From Hyaloscypha bicolor E (Eukaryota; Ascomycota; Leotiomycetes; Helotiales; Hyaloscyphaceae), in contig NW_020194619.1 of the NCBI RefSeq assembly GCF_002865645.1, positions 248,001 to 312,000 of the forward strand: 64,000 nt of DNA. Direction: 5' to 3'. A program made the position numbers and the translations under genes. Numbering within the stretch: position 1 is the first letter of the stretch; each line of letters opens with the position of its first letter. Positions 1 to 12,104 of this stretch are shown here, in pieces. Under the pieces are notes generated by a model. The model worked only from the letters and a program-made list of their open reading frames with translations, was not told where the DNA came from and did not search any database.

Positions 1-84
1 TTGGCTCGCACAGCCACCCAAACGAACTGAACACGAGATTTCGTGGTGAAAGGGGTCCACAGCTGGGCTGGGAGGGTAATCACC

Positions 85-2153
85 ATGGCGGACGCCAGCA
101 AGAGGGATCGGTCGAACAGCCTCGCAACGACGAATGGGCATCCGAGCCCTTCGAACAACGATGGAGGAGCGTTGGCGAGGACGCAGCAGGTAGCAGATAC
201 CCAAAATATTGAGGGTATGGAGTATGGCCTCGACCCACACAAGAACAAGTCTGGAGGTGGTATTTCCGGCCCACGGAATCATAACTTCAACTCGAATACG
301 GCGGACAGGTCTGTAAGCTCGAGCACAAGGGAGCACAGTCCTGCAGTGGAGCCCCCAGTGACGAAAACAACCCTCAGCGAACTCGATGTCAACAAGATTG
401 TCAATAATCCAAAGCTACGGCACGATATCAACTTCGACCCAGATTTACACTTTAGACCGAATCTTGACGGCGAAAAGGGTCGAAGGAAAACACAACGGGC
501 AAATGACTTCTGGAACACAATGAAAGCGCAGCTTCGAAGCTATATCATGAACAGAGATCAATTCGAAAAGGAGCTTGTAATTGATGGGGAATGGTGCTTA
601 CCTTCCACACTGAAAGCAATTCGAGGGATCCTGGAAACTCTCGTTCCCCAACGAGACCGCGCATCCGTTGAAGATACATTCAATGTTGAATTGCTGATGC
701 AGCAATTTCGAAAAGGAGTAGCTGATCTCGAGAAGCTGGCTCTGTGGCTATCCCAACTCCTCAAATGCCATTGCGCACCAATGCGTGATAACTGGGTCGA
801 CGAAATGGTGACCCAACTCAGTAATGGTGATCGAAATGGGGACGTGCAACTACTGGTTGCTGGCATGCAAAACTTGCTTGGAGTATTAGAAGCAATGAAA
901 CTTGTAAGTTTACTATTGAAAGAGAGCCTTCCTCGGTACTAACTCATAATCAGGACGTGGCCAATCATCAGATACGGTGTCTACGACCTCTTTTAATCGA
1001 GGACACCGTTCATTTTGAGCAGAAATTTTTTATGAAAAAAATCGCTCTCGGAAGAGTTGACATTGCAGGAGCTCACGCATGGTTCCGTCGAGCTAGCAGC
1101 TTGCCCGACATCTTATCGATAGAGGGCACAGTCCATACTCAAGGAAACACGTGGGATTTCATCAAAGCACTCGTCTATCTTATCCTCCCGTCAAAATCTT
1201 CTGAGATGGTGCCACACACATTTCTGTTCGACGAAGAGCGCCTGATTAAGCTTCGTTCAGATATGTTAGATTTGATCAACCTCGAAGTCTGCATGTACCT
1301 TTTCCGAAACTTAGATACGCAGTGCAGGTTACAGGAGAGTCTTTACAGCATACTAGATGACACCCCAACGACATCATCTCTGGTCACTTCTAGGCCAGCA
1401 TCACCTGCTGATGACCCAATTTTATCTTTAGCTACACTCCCTGAACCAAGCCACTTTTCCGCTTCCCAATCAAAGCATCTCTCCCAAGAACGAGGCCAAT
1501 TCATTCGCACCCCGGGTGGTAGACAAGTCTGGGTTCCAAGGGTTGAAGAAAGCCATATTGTCTCATCAGCGACTTCAAGTCCGCGATCGTCGCCCTCATC
1601 CACCGCTTCTACGCCAGACACCTCTCCTCCTACCGCGTTCTCCCTGTCTCAACCTTTCACCGATTCTGCTCCCCAAGTCCGAACATCTCTTCTTGACATA
1701 CTTTCATCCTCGACAACCAATGACAAATGGGCCGCTCTTGCACCAGCTTTGGGCCTTCAAATCCTCCGCTCGACGACAACACCTCTGTCCCATCTCCCAC
1801 AATTCGAATCTCACCTGGCCTTCCACCTCTCGAACTCTCGGTCTAGAGTTTACCAGGAAGCAGAAGCACGTGTTCTTGGTCAACTCGCCCCTATTTTGCA
1901 GAAGCTCATCGAGACTTACACGCCCCTCACTAGCCTGCAGATTTTCGAAGGAGCTACCACCCCGAGAACTCTACCTGGAACCGCTGTTCTTCAGGTAAAT
2001 GGAGTCAAGGAGGAGATCACCGAGATTGCTACGAGAATTTCACACATCGGGATCCTACACTGGAGGGTTTGGGCTCCGTTGGCATACCTTGTCGATCCTG
2101 ATGTAGAGGAAGACCCCGAGGCTCAACCAGAACGAGCAAAGAACAAGCCTTGA
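85..2153 (+). CDS. SOK1: Tcp11/Sok1-family protein
   Basis: Two exons, 85-903 and 954-2153, encode 672 residues. The 50-bp intron 904-953 has GTAAGT, a perfect TACTAAC branch site and CAG, and joins in phase 0. An in-frame ATG at 43 would add 14 residues; I prefer 85. Residues 1-100 are Ser/Thr/Asn-rich. From about residue 108 (VNKIVNNP, then DPDLHFRP) the protein is helical with the layout of the T-complex protein 11 family, whose yeast member Sok1 is a high-copy suppressor of cAMP-dependent kinase defects. A Ser/Pro-rich insert lies near residues 410-500. The C-terminus (PERAKNKP) is basic. A role in cAMP/PKA-linked growth control is carried over from the family, not seen here. The next gene is convergent, 1.5 kb away. 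Confidence 0.85.
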
Positions 2154-3648
2154 GCGGTTCATAGAGATGAGGGGCTTCAGCATACTCGAGTCGAACAAAG
2201 TCGATTCGAGGTTCCGGGGAGAACAAATCAGCAGATATTATTTTGCTCGGTCAGCCTTTGATGGTGTATCAGACCAGCCATACAAATTGGGCTATAAGTC
2301 TTGATACGGAGTTCAGAATGCCATCGCTCAATGGCAGCCACAATTGTGAACGTGTCGAAGAAGAAGAATCGTCACACACCTTGCCCTTTCCACGGCTCGT
2401 ATTTCCTTTTTATCAGAATTGCATATTTGAGGATTTCTTTTGTTACGGATCGAATCAGCATTCAAGCAAGGCCCACCCAGACTTTACCTTTGATACCCAG
2501 CGCCCGGAGTCGACTACTTTCTGGTGTAATATAGATTTTACATGCTTTTTCTTTCTGCGTGCGCGAGCGGGGCTTTTGCATTGCGGAAACAACGAAAAAA
2601 ATGGTTGGGCCCTGCTTTCAAACCCATTTGGAATTTTGCCCTGGGTGTTTTTATTAGAGATTGGGGGGTTTATCGGATTGGATGCATTGACTTTTTTTTT
2701 CATGTTTGGGGCGGCTTTTTGGCTTGTTTGTATTGTATAGCGCTTTTATAGACGAGAGATGACTTTCACAAGTCGGGAAAAAGAACCCTCTTGAGTGGCG
2801 CGGTTTCTGGTCCGTTGTGGGAGCGAAGTTGGAAAAAGAAATTGAAATAGGAATGTGAATGCAAAACATGTTTTGAGTAGACTGCGAATTCACCCTCGCA
2901 TGCAAAATGTGTGATTGAATGTTGATGTTGTTGATGCTCAAGCATGCTCGTAAGAGAAGCCATGAAGCTGGTACTTGTAGTGTTTGTCAAAGGGAGGCAA
3001 CCGAGTTGATAATGGACAGGAAGGAAGCTTTTGAACTTGTGATAAGGGAAGATGAGAGGAGTAGAAAATGAGCTGGGCTCACCAGGGTTAGAGCATTCTA
3101 ACCTAAAGGATGTATTTTTATTTTATTTTTATTTTTTGTTTTTGTGATATGGGCGGGATACTCAGTTGGCGTTCGTATTGTGCAGATTGGAAGCTAACCG
3201 TCTATCAGCCGCCTCGAGGGCACACACTCTCGAGTCTCAACCCAAGCAAGTCGTCCTCTTGCCTAACGTAACTTTACTTGACATCACGGCGTCGATCTGA
3301 TAGTCATCTTCGATTTTTGCACGAAGTACCATTTTTAACATTATAACCTCTTGAAATGAATCTATTTTCGTTCCTCATAAAGAACGCCCATATTATCATT
3401 ATTCCTTCCCCATCTTGCATGGCGGCCTGGGTGCCCAGCGGCACACCTTCCATCATCCATCTTCGTCTGATAATCCTACATAACAGGAAAAGCGCTTATC
3501 CCAACGCCAAACGCAATGCCTCGAACCCCCGAACGCCTTGGACTCCATAATAGAAAACCTTTTGGTCCATCCCTCTCGCTACAGACAAACATACATATAC
3601 TAAAACACCAAAAAATGCAGGAGCGAAGGAAAATGGTGCACGTGGATT
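2154..3648. other. Intergenic region between convergent genes
   Basis: No gene is supported in these 1.5 kb. Overlapping short open frames lack splice logic and family resemblance. T-rich runs near 2690-2700 and 3113-3140 are typical of fungal 3' regions. Confidence 0.6.
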
Positions 3649-6600
3649 TCAGAAGGTGACCTTTCCACTATTGTATCTTGATCCGAATGAGTTCATAGGG
3701 CTCAGCATCGAGGCAGGAGTCATTGAACCATCATTCGATCCCATTGATGAGGTCATCGTTCCAGCTCGTGAGGAGGCAACCGAGGAGCCATTCATCGACA
3801 TCAAGGCATCGGCCCGTTCGAAGACATTGCCGCTGAACATGCCATTGAAAGTTGCGCTTTGTGGCGTTGAAGGAACAGTGGCTTGAACAGCAGGGCCAAG
3901 TGCGGCACTCTGAGGAGTCATTGGCAGTGCCATTTGGACAGCCGGCGATTGGACTCCGTAAGGACCATTGACGCCATTGTTTGATTGAGGGAGGGCAGCC
4001 ATGTAGGACCATGGTGAAGTCTGAATGAGCTGACTCGTCTCCTTGACAGCCTTCTGGAGAGGCCGGAGAAGCATAATCACATCTATTGGGAAAAGTGCGG
4101 TTAAACTCTTGGCCTCCTTGACTTTGAAGACCAGTTCGGTGTACGCCTACTAAAATTAGCTTCATGCTCAAGAGGAAGACATTGATCAAATTACATGAAT
4201 AAAAGCATTGCAAAGTTCCCAGAATGCTCCTTGGGTTCTGATTCCGGGTTCTTTGAGCTTGATCGTTGACAGTCGAGCTTTCAGGGCTTCCGCGTTTTGT
4301 AATGAGATGGAACACTTCTGGATCAGCACCTGCCAGAATTGTTTAGGCTGATCCGGATTTGACTGTTGACTGTTGATCTTCATCGCCGTAAAGAAATTAC
4401 TGCTGACGCTTGGAAGTGTCTTGAGAGCCATCTCAGAAGACTGTTGCAGGCGCAAGAAGATCTTCTCAAAGATTCTATCTTCTTCAGTGAAGTCTCCGCT
4501 CGTTTTGCTGCTAGCTGATGATGCAAATGACTCTCCAGACCGCGGAGTGGCACTTGTCATAGTTGCAGACCGCAAGGCACCGTTCATGAAAGGAGGTGGG
4601 GCATTTGTGGTTATTTGAAGGTTGCTGGGATGTTGAACGACCGTAGCACTCCTGATCCTCGAACCTGTGCCTGGCCTCTCACGGGTTGGGGTGATGGATT
4701 TGTCTCGTGGCTGGAACCTGGCGTTTTCATCAACCGATTCCAATGCTCTTGATGTCTCCCTACTCTCCTCTAAAAAGACACTCGAGCCAGCATTCCGCAC
4801 TTCCGCTGTTGTGCCATAAACGAGAAGTAACAACGTACGAATATAGCGAGGGTCTCCATTTTCGAGTAAGGTTTCGACGTTTCTTGAGAGAAGACCACAG
4901 ACGTGCATGTAAGCACTGACACAGGTCAAAGTTGCTCGACGAACATTCTCATTCGAGCGAGGCGATACCTCTTCATCTTCCTCCGAGTATGTAATGTAAT
5001 TCTGGATATGCCGATCAAGCTCCTCGACGTGTGTTGTAGCATTGTAGAAGACCCTCTCGAGGCTGGTTCGTTTGTTTGTGCCATCCCGAGCTACACCCAG
5101 GAGGCTTTGAATTAAGGGGTGAACCTGAAATAATGCATACAATATTCCCTTCGCTGCTTCAACAACAGGATCAGGTGATAGGGATTCTCGCTTGCGTTCG
5201 GGAAGGCTCGACAGACGTCGCACATAGGTTGCTCTTTGAGCTGCCGAGTCTGCTGGACTAGCAGGACTCCTGGAGTTAATAGTTCCATTGGTGCCATTTG
5301 TGCCATTGGTACCGGCCTGCATGGCGGATCCATGACTGAGACCTCTGTAATGGCTATATCGATTGGTTTTTGCTTCTTCAACAGTATCTAGTTCTGCCGA
5401 CTTCTTTGAGACTATACCCATTCGTCTCGAGCGGTCAGCAGAGCGATCTCGGTTCGCTTGCAATAAAGACTCGCTGTTACTCCGAAGCCGTTCATTCGCG
5501 TTGTTGATGGTGAGAGGCATGACGCCCGGCCGTCGAAGAGCTGCATTTTGCTGAGAGAGGCCTCTATAGTGAGAACGCGAGGGAATTGGAGGTGGTCGTG
5601 GAAGTGCCGGTGATCGCAGATCAGGGACCTCAGCCCCATTGACTTTGATCGGAAATCTGCCACTCATAACCCGCTTCATGGGCCGAGGAGTCTCGGTACC
5701 CTCGCTAGATTCTTCACCGCCAGACTCAGTCTCTGAACGATCGAATATAGCTTTTTGTCTCAGGTATCTCTTAATCTGGGATGTAACCGAAATCTCATCT
5801 ATCTCGTTCTCTTGTAATCCGCCGTTCGGGGGGCTCGATGCTTGAGGTTGAAGGATTTCCTTGGGAGGGAACCGAACAGGGTTGCCATCCAACTTTAGTA
5901 CTTGGAGAGAGGCCATATCCGCCAGGCAGAGAGGCAGTGTCTCTATTCGGTTTTTCTGGACAGACAGGACTTTGAGTGAAGCCAATTTGATCAGTTCGGG
6001 AGGCAAGATCTTAAGCTTATTCCCTTTGAGATCGAGAATTTCGAGGGAGGTCAGCTGGCATATCTGCGGCAGGGGTCAATTTTCCGCACACTCTCAATCT
6101 TCGACCACAATGCTACTTACAGATTGAGGGAATTCGCGGATGACGTTGTTGCGAACGTTTAGGTATCTTAAGGAGGTACATTCCGCGAATCTGGAGGGGA
6201 ATGTGGATATTAGGTTGTGTGACAGCGCAAGTCTATAAAAGAGTCAGCTGAATCCCTTGCATCGAGGACAGAGGTGGGACAAGCTAGAGGATACCTTTCA
6301 AGTTCATTTTTTATTATATCAACGACTTCCTCCGGGAACCTCTGGATTTGCTTGTGGCTCAAGTCGATAGTCACGCCTGGCTTCAGCTCATTACTCACAC
6401 CGCTGGCCTCGGCAGCTTTCGTCTGGTTCTCATCGAGGGCATTCTTCATTGCTTCGCGGGCAAGTGCTACCACCTGCGCCGCAGAGATAGGGATCTGCGA
6501 GGATAGCGAAGAGTTTGATGCTGCATGTCGTACGGTGGTGGCATTCGGGAGCCTTCGAACAGTGTTCAGGGGAGGTGGCCTTGGGAAACCATTGCTGTCC

Positions 6601-6656
6601 AGCGGCCGGCCAGTCGACTGGGTGGCCGTTCCCAGCGGACCAGATGGTCGCTCCAT
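3649..6656 (-). CDS. SOG2: Sog2-like leucine-rich-repeat protein of the RAM pathway
   Basis: Four exons on the minus strand: 6656-6295, 6232-6121, 6063-4195 and 4146-3649, total 946 residues. All three introns (62, 57, 48 bp) keep frame; the second has GTAAGT. After a Pro/Ser-rich N-terminus, leucine-rich repeats cover about residues 100-200, with units such as LSHNLISTFPSRF, LDLKGNKLKILPPEL and LKLDGNPVRFPP. A long Ser/Arg/Pro-rich linker follows, then the helical Sog2 region (EAAKGILYALFQVHPLIQ through AYTELVFKVKEAKSLTA). Sog2 is a scaffold of the RAM network (Mor/NDR kinase module) that controls polarity and cell separation. Near residues 355-360 is a short NGTNGTNGT repeat. The Sog2 family is a firm call; individual splice sites are inferred. 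Confidence 0.9.
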
Positions 6657-7706
6657 TGCAACGGTTTGCTGGTGGACCTCGAGTTGAGTGAAGTTGTGCT
6701 GGCTTGCGAGTTGGGGCAGTCAATGTTTCAACCCGCTCGATACGAAAAGGAGCACTTGTCGATAGATTGGCGCTCGGTCAGGGCGAGGTGTCGCGACAGT
6801 GAAGTTGGGTTTGGGTGCAGCCAGAGGACAGCGAGTGCATCGCTGAGTGTTGTATGTTGCACCGTCGCCGGGCGCAAGCTCAAGGATCAGTCTGATCTTG
6901 AGGGGTGAAGGTCGCGATATCGCAACGAGTACGGAGTAACAGATCAGCTCAGATTGCATACTGTGCAGTTAGCCTTCGCCTTAGCGTCACGACTCAACGG
7001 CCACAAAATGCAGGAACAACAGGGCGGGGTTCGCTAACGATGAATGGGCCAATCAGCGTCGAGACACCGACACCACCAAACTCAAGCCCAGGCACCGCCG
7101 ATTTTGGGTATCGTCAGAAGATTGATCTCAAGGAGAGTAAATCTAGGGCGGAAGGACATGCAGGTGCAGCACCTGGGACTGTAACTCGGTATGGAATACC
7201 GAAGTGGACGGGACTAACAGTCACAAGCCAGCAGAAAAGCTATATAGGGGCCTGGGACAACCAGTGTCTGTCTTCAGTGTTTGCAGGTTCATCGACAGAG
7301 TGCTGAATGCACGCTGTGGCACTGAGGATCTAAGTCTTCACATCCCTCCCATTTTCATGTTTGAATACCCATCCTTTGTTACAGTATTCCAGGGTCCATA
7401 TCGGTCTTGTCTCTAGAAAGTTCCCCTCGCACGATTGTGGTGACAGTTCACCCGTCATCGCCATATTAGCATAGAACAGTGACGAAAAAACTCTTCTAAA
7501 TGCTGCAAATACCTTGTCACACAACAGGTTGGCTCACCGCATCCTGGCAGAGGCTGCGTGGCGTCAACACATGCAAGAGAGAGGACTCAGCTCAAATTTA
7601 TTGCCAAAGAAATCTCAGAATTACGTTACATTTCTGCAGTCAATGTTTCCAAGCGCCTAGATGGCCTGAGTCAGAAGAAGTATTGCGGTGACGACGCACA
7701 ACTACC
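6657..7706. other. Intergenic region upstream of SOG2
   Basis: No supported gene. This holds the SOG2 promoter side and the 3' side of the DUF2855 gene. Open frames here are short, overlap each other and show no family motif. Confidence 0.5.
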
Positions 7707-8996
7707 TCAGAGCTTGCCGGTTGGATTCTCAACCAGCGAGAATACCAATCCTTCGTCAGGGCTGGCTTCCCCCTTGGAAAGCTTCTCCCATCCTCTTCCA
7801 AGATCCTCCATTCCTTCTCCCCAGACCAATCGCATACCATTTATATAGCCCCCCTTTTTAACTGAATCCCACACCTTCATGAAATCTTCATAATACTTCC
7901 GCTCGCCAGTCTTGTCCATGGCCTGTGTCCTCAACGCGCATGCATTAATGAGTGCTTTGTATCCTTCCACCTTTTTCATCCTTGCAAGAAATCCTGCTGT
8001 TGCCTCTTCCGGTGTCTGGGTCTTGAATTCTCCTGCAACTTGGAGCTGGACAACATCGTTGTAGGTCTTCCGTAGCTTCACTGCCCACCTGTCACCAGCT
8101 GCATCTCTTGATCCAAAGTCAATCACAGCGATCTTGTTATCTGGTTTCAAGCCGAGATGTTGTCCAAGGTCACCGGAATCGGCATCGTATGTGAGAACTT
8201 TGTCGTAGAGACCTGTGCCTTCAGTGAAAGGCTTGGACTTGTTAGAGCCTACGCCGATCACCATTCGAGGCTTTTCTCCAGCAGGACGACCATGCTTTAG
8301 GCAGTACGCTAGTCCCAATGCTGTTTTGCCACTTGCTGAAAAAACGAGAACAATCGACTTTTCTCTGAGTGCTCCGTGCTGAACTGTCCAACCATCTCTT
8401 AGATCTCCACTGGGCTGCACAAGCTCAGAGGGTTCCCATGCGAAGACGTAGCGATTTATCATGTAACCCGTCTGAAACAGCACCAACATTAGGGAATCGT
8501 AACCCAGGCTTTCCTTATCTTCAAGTTCTTTGGAAGTTGGTAGGTAAGAAAAGTATCGATTGTAAATAGGTAGCTGTTTCTCTCGGTACTTGCTGACCTC
8601 AAGGAATTGCCCTGGGACATTGTTGAGCTTGACCTCCATGTCCAACGGTAGTGTGCCAATTGGGAGATATCCATAGAACTGTGTTCCAATTTGAAGACCG
8701 GAAACATTGCTCTCAATTACTTCTGCGTATCCCCAAGCTGAGATGCGACCAAACTTAGTTGGATCTGAATATCGAGCTGGGGTGGAGGGCGGAAGTGGAT
8801 GCACATCCCACCAGCCGAGCAGATGTCCATCCCGTGCATACGAGCAATTGTTGGTGGTCAGGGACAAAATGTTTGACTTGATTCGAATCGACGACGGGCC
8901 CAAGGGCGGAAGGGGGTAAGCATTGGGAAGCGAGACAAGATATTGGTCCTCGTAATTGTTCTTTGAAAGTACTTGAATCACAGGAGTGGATGCCAT
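7707..8996 (-). CDS. DUF2855 family protein
   Basis: A single exon of 429 residues. I start at the ATG at 8996 (MASTPVIQVLSKNNYED); an upstream in-frame start at 9116 would add 40 residues without family character. The order of segments matches DUF2855: an N-terminal stretch with NNCSYARDGHLLGWWDVHP, then GRISAWGYAEV, GTQFYGYLPIGT, and a later half with VFSASGKTALGLAY and VIDFGSRDA. The SASGKT and VIGVGS segments recall the nucleotide-binding half of medium-chain dehydrogenase/reductases, but no activity is established for the family. The frame is intact throughout. Function unknown. Confidence 0.85.
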   Translation of the reverse strand: MASTPVIQVLSKNNYEDQYLVSLPNAYPLPPLGPSSIRIKSNILSLTTNNCSYARDGHLLGWWDVHPLPPSTPARYSDPTKFGRISAWGYAEVIESNVSGLQIGTQFYGYLPIGTLPLDMEVKLNNVPGQFLEVSKYREKQLPIYNRYFSYLPTSKELEDKESLGYDSLMLVLFQTGYMINRYVFAWEPSELVQPSGDLRDGWTVQHGALREKSIVLVFSASGKTALGLAYCLKHGRPAGEKPRMVIGVGSNKSKPFTEGTGLYDKVLTYDADSGDLGQHLGLKPDNKIAVIDFGSRDAAGDRWAVKLRKTYNDVVQLQVAGEFKTQTPEEATAGFLARMKKVEGYKALINACALRTQAMDKTGERKYYEDFMKVWDSVKKGGYINGMRLVWGEGMEDLGRGWEKLSKGEASPDEGLVFSLVENPTGKL

Positions 8997-9362
8997 TGTT
9001 TCAAATCTATAGAAAGTTGTATTATGCAGTCGCTTGGGATGATGACAAGCAATTATGAACCCTTGATCTGTTCCAATGCTAAGCTGGAGAATTTTCAAGT
9101 ACTTATACTTGCTCACCGGTACGATTCAGTATGGTTCCAAACACCCCCTGGCAAATGCTGACCGTAGGCATCAAACGATACGTCCGTAATACGAAGGCGG
9201 TGCGGTGTTGAAAATCGTCCATTTTCCTAAGCGAGGACCTTTAAAATATCGTATTAAAAGTATTCTAAAGATTAAAACTGCCAAAATACAGGGGCGGACA
9301 GTTTGGCTTCTTCTCTATAACACATACTTTAATTCATATTATTCGAACCTAGTAGTGTGGCA
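8997..9362. other. Intergenic region between divergent genes
   Basis: 366 bp between the DUF2855 gene and the small secreted-protein candidate. It is AT-rich in 9235-9345 and would have to hold both promoters. No further feature seen. Confidence 0.4.
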
Positions 9363-9756
9363 ATGCGCAATTTTCAAAGTGTAGTGATTTTGTTGTTCTT
9401 TACTTTGGCGAGATCGACGGTTTTTAACGCCGCTCGCCTGCGTATGTAAGTGTGCCTTGACACGATTGTTGTGCGTTGCGTATTGTAACTGGCACATAAC
9501 GTTACATGCAGCCAGTCCTTCTGAGCAGTGACCCTTTTCATGTTGACTGAATAGGAATATGAACGATCTGAGCTTCTTGATTCAACAAGTATGCTTTAGA
9601 GGCTGTAAAGCAAATCGTTTGGAACGATTCATCGCGATCCTGAGATCTGAAGCTCATGGGGCACGTGGAATGAGAGCGAATCCATACTTGAAGAATCTAA
9701 CGGATGGAAGATACGAATTCAAGACTCAACCAGGTACATATTTTCTACCATACTGA
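9363..9756 (+). CDS. Candidate small secreted protein
   Basis: Two exons, 9363-9445 and 9555-9756, give about 95 residues. Exon 1 encodes MRNFQSVVILLFFTLARS, a positive N-terminus followed by a hydrophobic core like a signal peptide. The donor GTAAGT at 9446 is strong; the acceptor at 9552-9554 (TAG) restores the frame of a 66-codon open frame (MNDLSFLIQQVCFRGCKAN, then RLERFIAILRSEAHG). An earlier acceptor at ACATGCAG would hit a stop at once. The mature part is basic with two cysteines. No family recognised. It could be an effector-type protein, or a chance frame; the branch site is weak. A further intron starting at the GTACAT near 9735 is possible. Confidence 0.4.
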
Positions 9757-10131
9757 TGGCCAGCTATAATGTAAAAAGGGTAGGGGAGAATCGGGTGACT
9801 TCACTCGTAGCACAGTACTTCAACGAAATGTGTGTTAATTTTGAGAAGAGACGATGGACCTGAGCAAGAGATCTTCCCGGTTACGCGCTCCTAGCCGGCA
9901 TTGGTCCCCGTAGCGATTCCCTTTTCGCGTCGAGTCGCGTCACCCACCTGACCCCTTCCTCCTGACAAACACACCTGGCAAGGAAAGAACGAGTTACCTG
10001 TGATTTGATTCCAAAATCTTCAGATCCTTGCTTGAGAATGAAATCAAGTCAAACGACAGATGAGGCAGCGTTCGTGCCTGATTGTCATCCTCGACCAGAA
10101 CATCAAATCCAGATCAAGGTCACGTGTCACC
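9757..10131. other. Intergenic region upstream of the RecQ gene
   Basis: 375 bp with no supported gene. An ATG at 10038 opens a short frame that ends before the helicase exon and does not join it. Confidence 0.4.
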
Positions 10132-11815
10132 ATGCCTCTTCGGAGGTCGAATTCTTGTGTTGACATTGACTTCACACTCCGTCGCAAATTCAAGAGGACC
10201 TCTTTCAGGTAAATTGATTGACTTTTGCAATTTTCAATGCTGATAATCTCTACAGACCTCTTCAGCGGGATGTTATCGTTGCAGCTCTGGCGGGAGACGA
10301 TGTCTTCGTCCAAGCAGCTACAGGCTTTGGCAAAAGCTTGTGTTTCCAATTACCTGCAGTCATAGACCATGGCAGTGAGCTTCCTTTCGACCTCATTTTT
10401 CGATGGCTTATCTAACCTCTTCAAGTCACTATCGTCATATCTCCACTTCTAGCTTTGATGGTATGCAGCCTATGAGAGCCCGGAAACAATGGATGACGAG
10501 AATGATTGCTAATTGATTTCTAAGACGGACCAAGTAAATGCTCTGCGAGTTGCCGACATTGCAGCTGGCACTATCAACGGAAATACGCCATATGAAGAAA
10601 AACAACGTCTGCTTCAAGATCTGGCAACCGGCCACCCACTTACCCGGCTTCTCTATGTCACGCCAGAGCAGTGTGCTTCAGAAGGCTTTCGAAAGCACCT
10701 GAAAGTTGTGTACGAGCAAAAGGAATTGGCAAGGATTGCGGTTGACGAGGCTCATTGCATATCAGAATGGGGCCATGACTTCCGCCCTTCCTTCAAAGAA
10801 CTGCGGTGGTTCAGAGACAACTTTCCAGAGGTTCCTGTCATCTGCCTTACTGCAACGGCAACAGAGCAGGTTCGGAACGATTGTATCAATATTTTAGGAT
10901 TGTCGCCTACCAAGTTGAAGGTCTTCACTATGTCCACAAGCCGAAAGAACCTTCACTATGAAGTAAGATTCAAGAGCGATGAAGAGGACCACTTTGACGA
11001 CTTTCTGGGCTGGTTGCAAGGGGCTCACAGGCGCCGTTCAGAAAATATGGCGCGGCGAGCCGAACTTGAAAAGGAGGGGAAACGGCTAGACAACGTGTCT
11101 GGGATCATCTACACTATTTTTCGACAAGACTGCGAGACTCTAGCAGCCCGCCTCCGCCACTGCGGCATTGGTGCTAAGCCTTATCATGCAGGTCTCCCCA
11201 ACAATGAGAAGAACGAAACTTTGCAGCGATGGGTAAATAACGACAAAGGCTACGACGTGATAGTGGCAACCACGGCATTCGGCATGGGTATCGATAAAGA
11301 GGACGTTCGTTTTGTGGTTCATTGGCAATTGCCAAAATCGTTTGAGGGCTTCTACCAAGAAGCCGGACGAGCAGGTCGGGACGGCAAAGCTAGTATCTGC
11401 ATAATGTACTACAGCCGGGAAGACCGGGACCGGGCATACAATCGGATGAGCAAGGACAGCAAAGAAAAATCGAATCTTGAAGCGAGAGTAAAGAGCCTGA
11501 ATGCTTTGGTAGCGTACTGCGAGGATGTGGAGACATGTCGACATCGAATGATATGCAGGCAAGCTTCCGTTTTCCCTTTTGGTGGAGAAATAGTCCTTTC
11601 TTCTTCTTTCTCTGGCTTGAATGTGGTATACGTTTGCTTACCATTCCAGATACTTTGGAGAAAAGGACATCCCAGAATGCGAATACGCTTGTGACTGGCA
11701 CAAAGATGTAGCCAAGCTCAAAAGAGCAAAGCAAAACGGCTTACAGAGTGAAGAATGGGTCAGCACTCAAAGAGAGATGGGACGATATGACAGTGGGTAC
11801 GATGGCTACGACTGA
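10132..11815 (+). CDS. RecQ-family ATP-dependent DNA helicase
   Basis: Five exons: 10132-10208, 10256-10374, 10426-10460, 10525-11558 and 11650-11815, giving 476 residues. The Q-like motif SFRPLQ spans exons 1-2, Walker A is ATGFGKS (residues 47-53), motif II is DEAH (151-154) followed by [12 protein letters not shown], motif V is [11 protein letters not shown] and motif VI is [11 protein letters not shown] RecQ zinc-binding region follows, with cysteines in [13 protein letters not shown] and CEYACDW. Introns 1-3 are GT-AG; intron 4 (11559-11649) starts GCAAGC, a GC-AG intron. The protein is a compact 3'-5' helicase without a long N-terminus or HRDC domain. It probably acts in DNA repair or recombination, but is too short to be the main Sgs1/BLM orthologue. 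The start at 10132 is the least certain point. Confidence 0.88.
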
Positions 11816-12104
11816 GCATAATGGCAGAGGGCATGCATGGGCATTGCAGGAGATTGCTGGAGATTGATACCCCAAAGAAGTGGTGTAAGCTCACCAAACT
11901 AATGTATGAATTTTATCAGTGCTGTGGAAAGCAATCAGCATTGCTCTCATCTACTCCTGAAAGCTGAGAATAAGCATGGTTCGGTCCACCCTTTTACCTC
12001 TGTGTCCTGACCACCTTTGAATATGAAGAAGCGTCTTCCGCCTCCCTGCACAGAAAACAAAATCCCATCAAAGAAGGCATGTCGTGCGGCTTTATTTGTA
12101 GATT

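Noticed and set aside
1516..1998. 160-codon plus-strand frame inside the Tcp11 gene
   Set aside because: It is an alternative frame of a Ser/Pro-rich exon with no family features.
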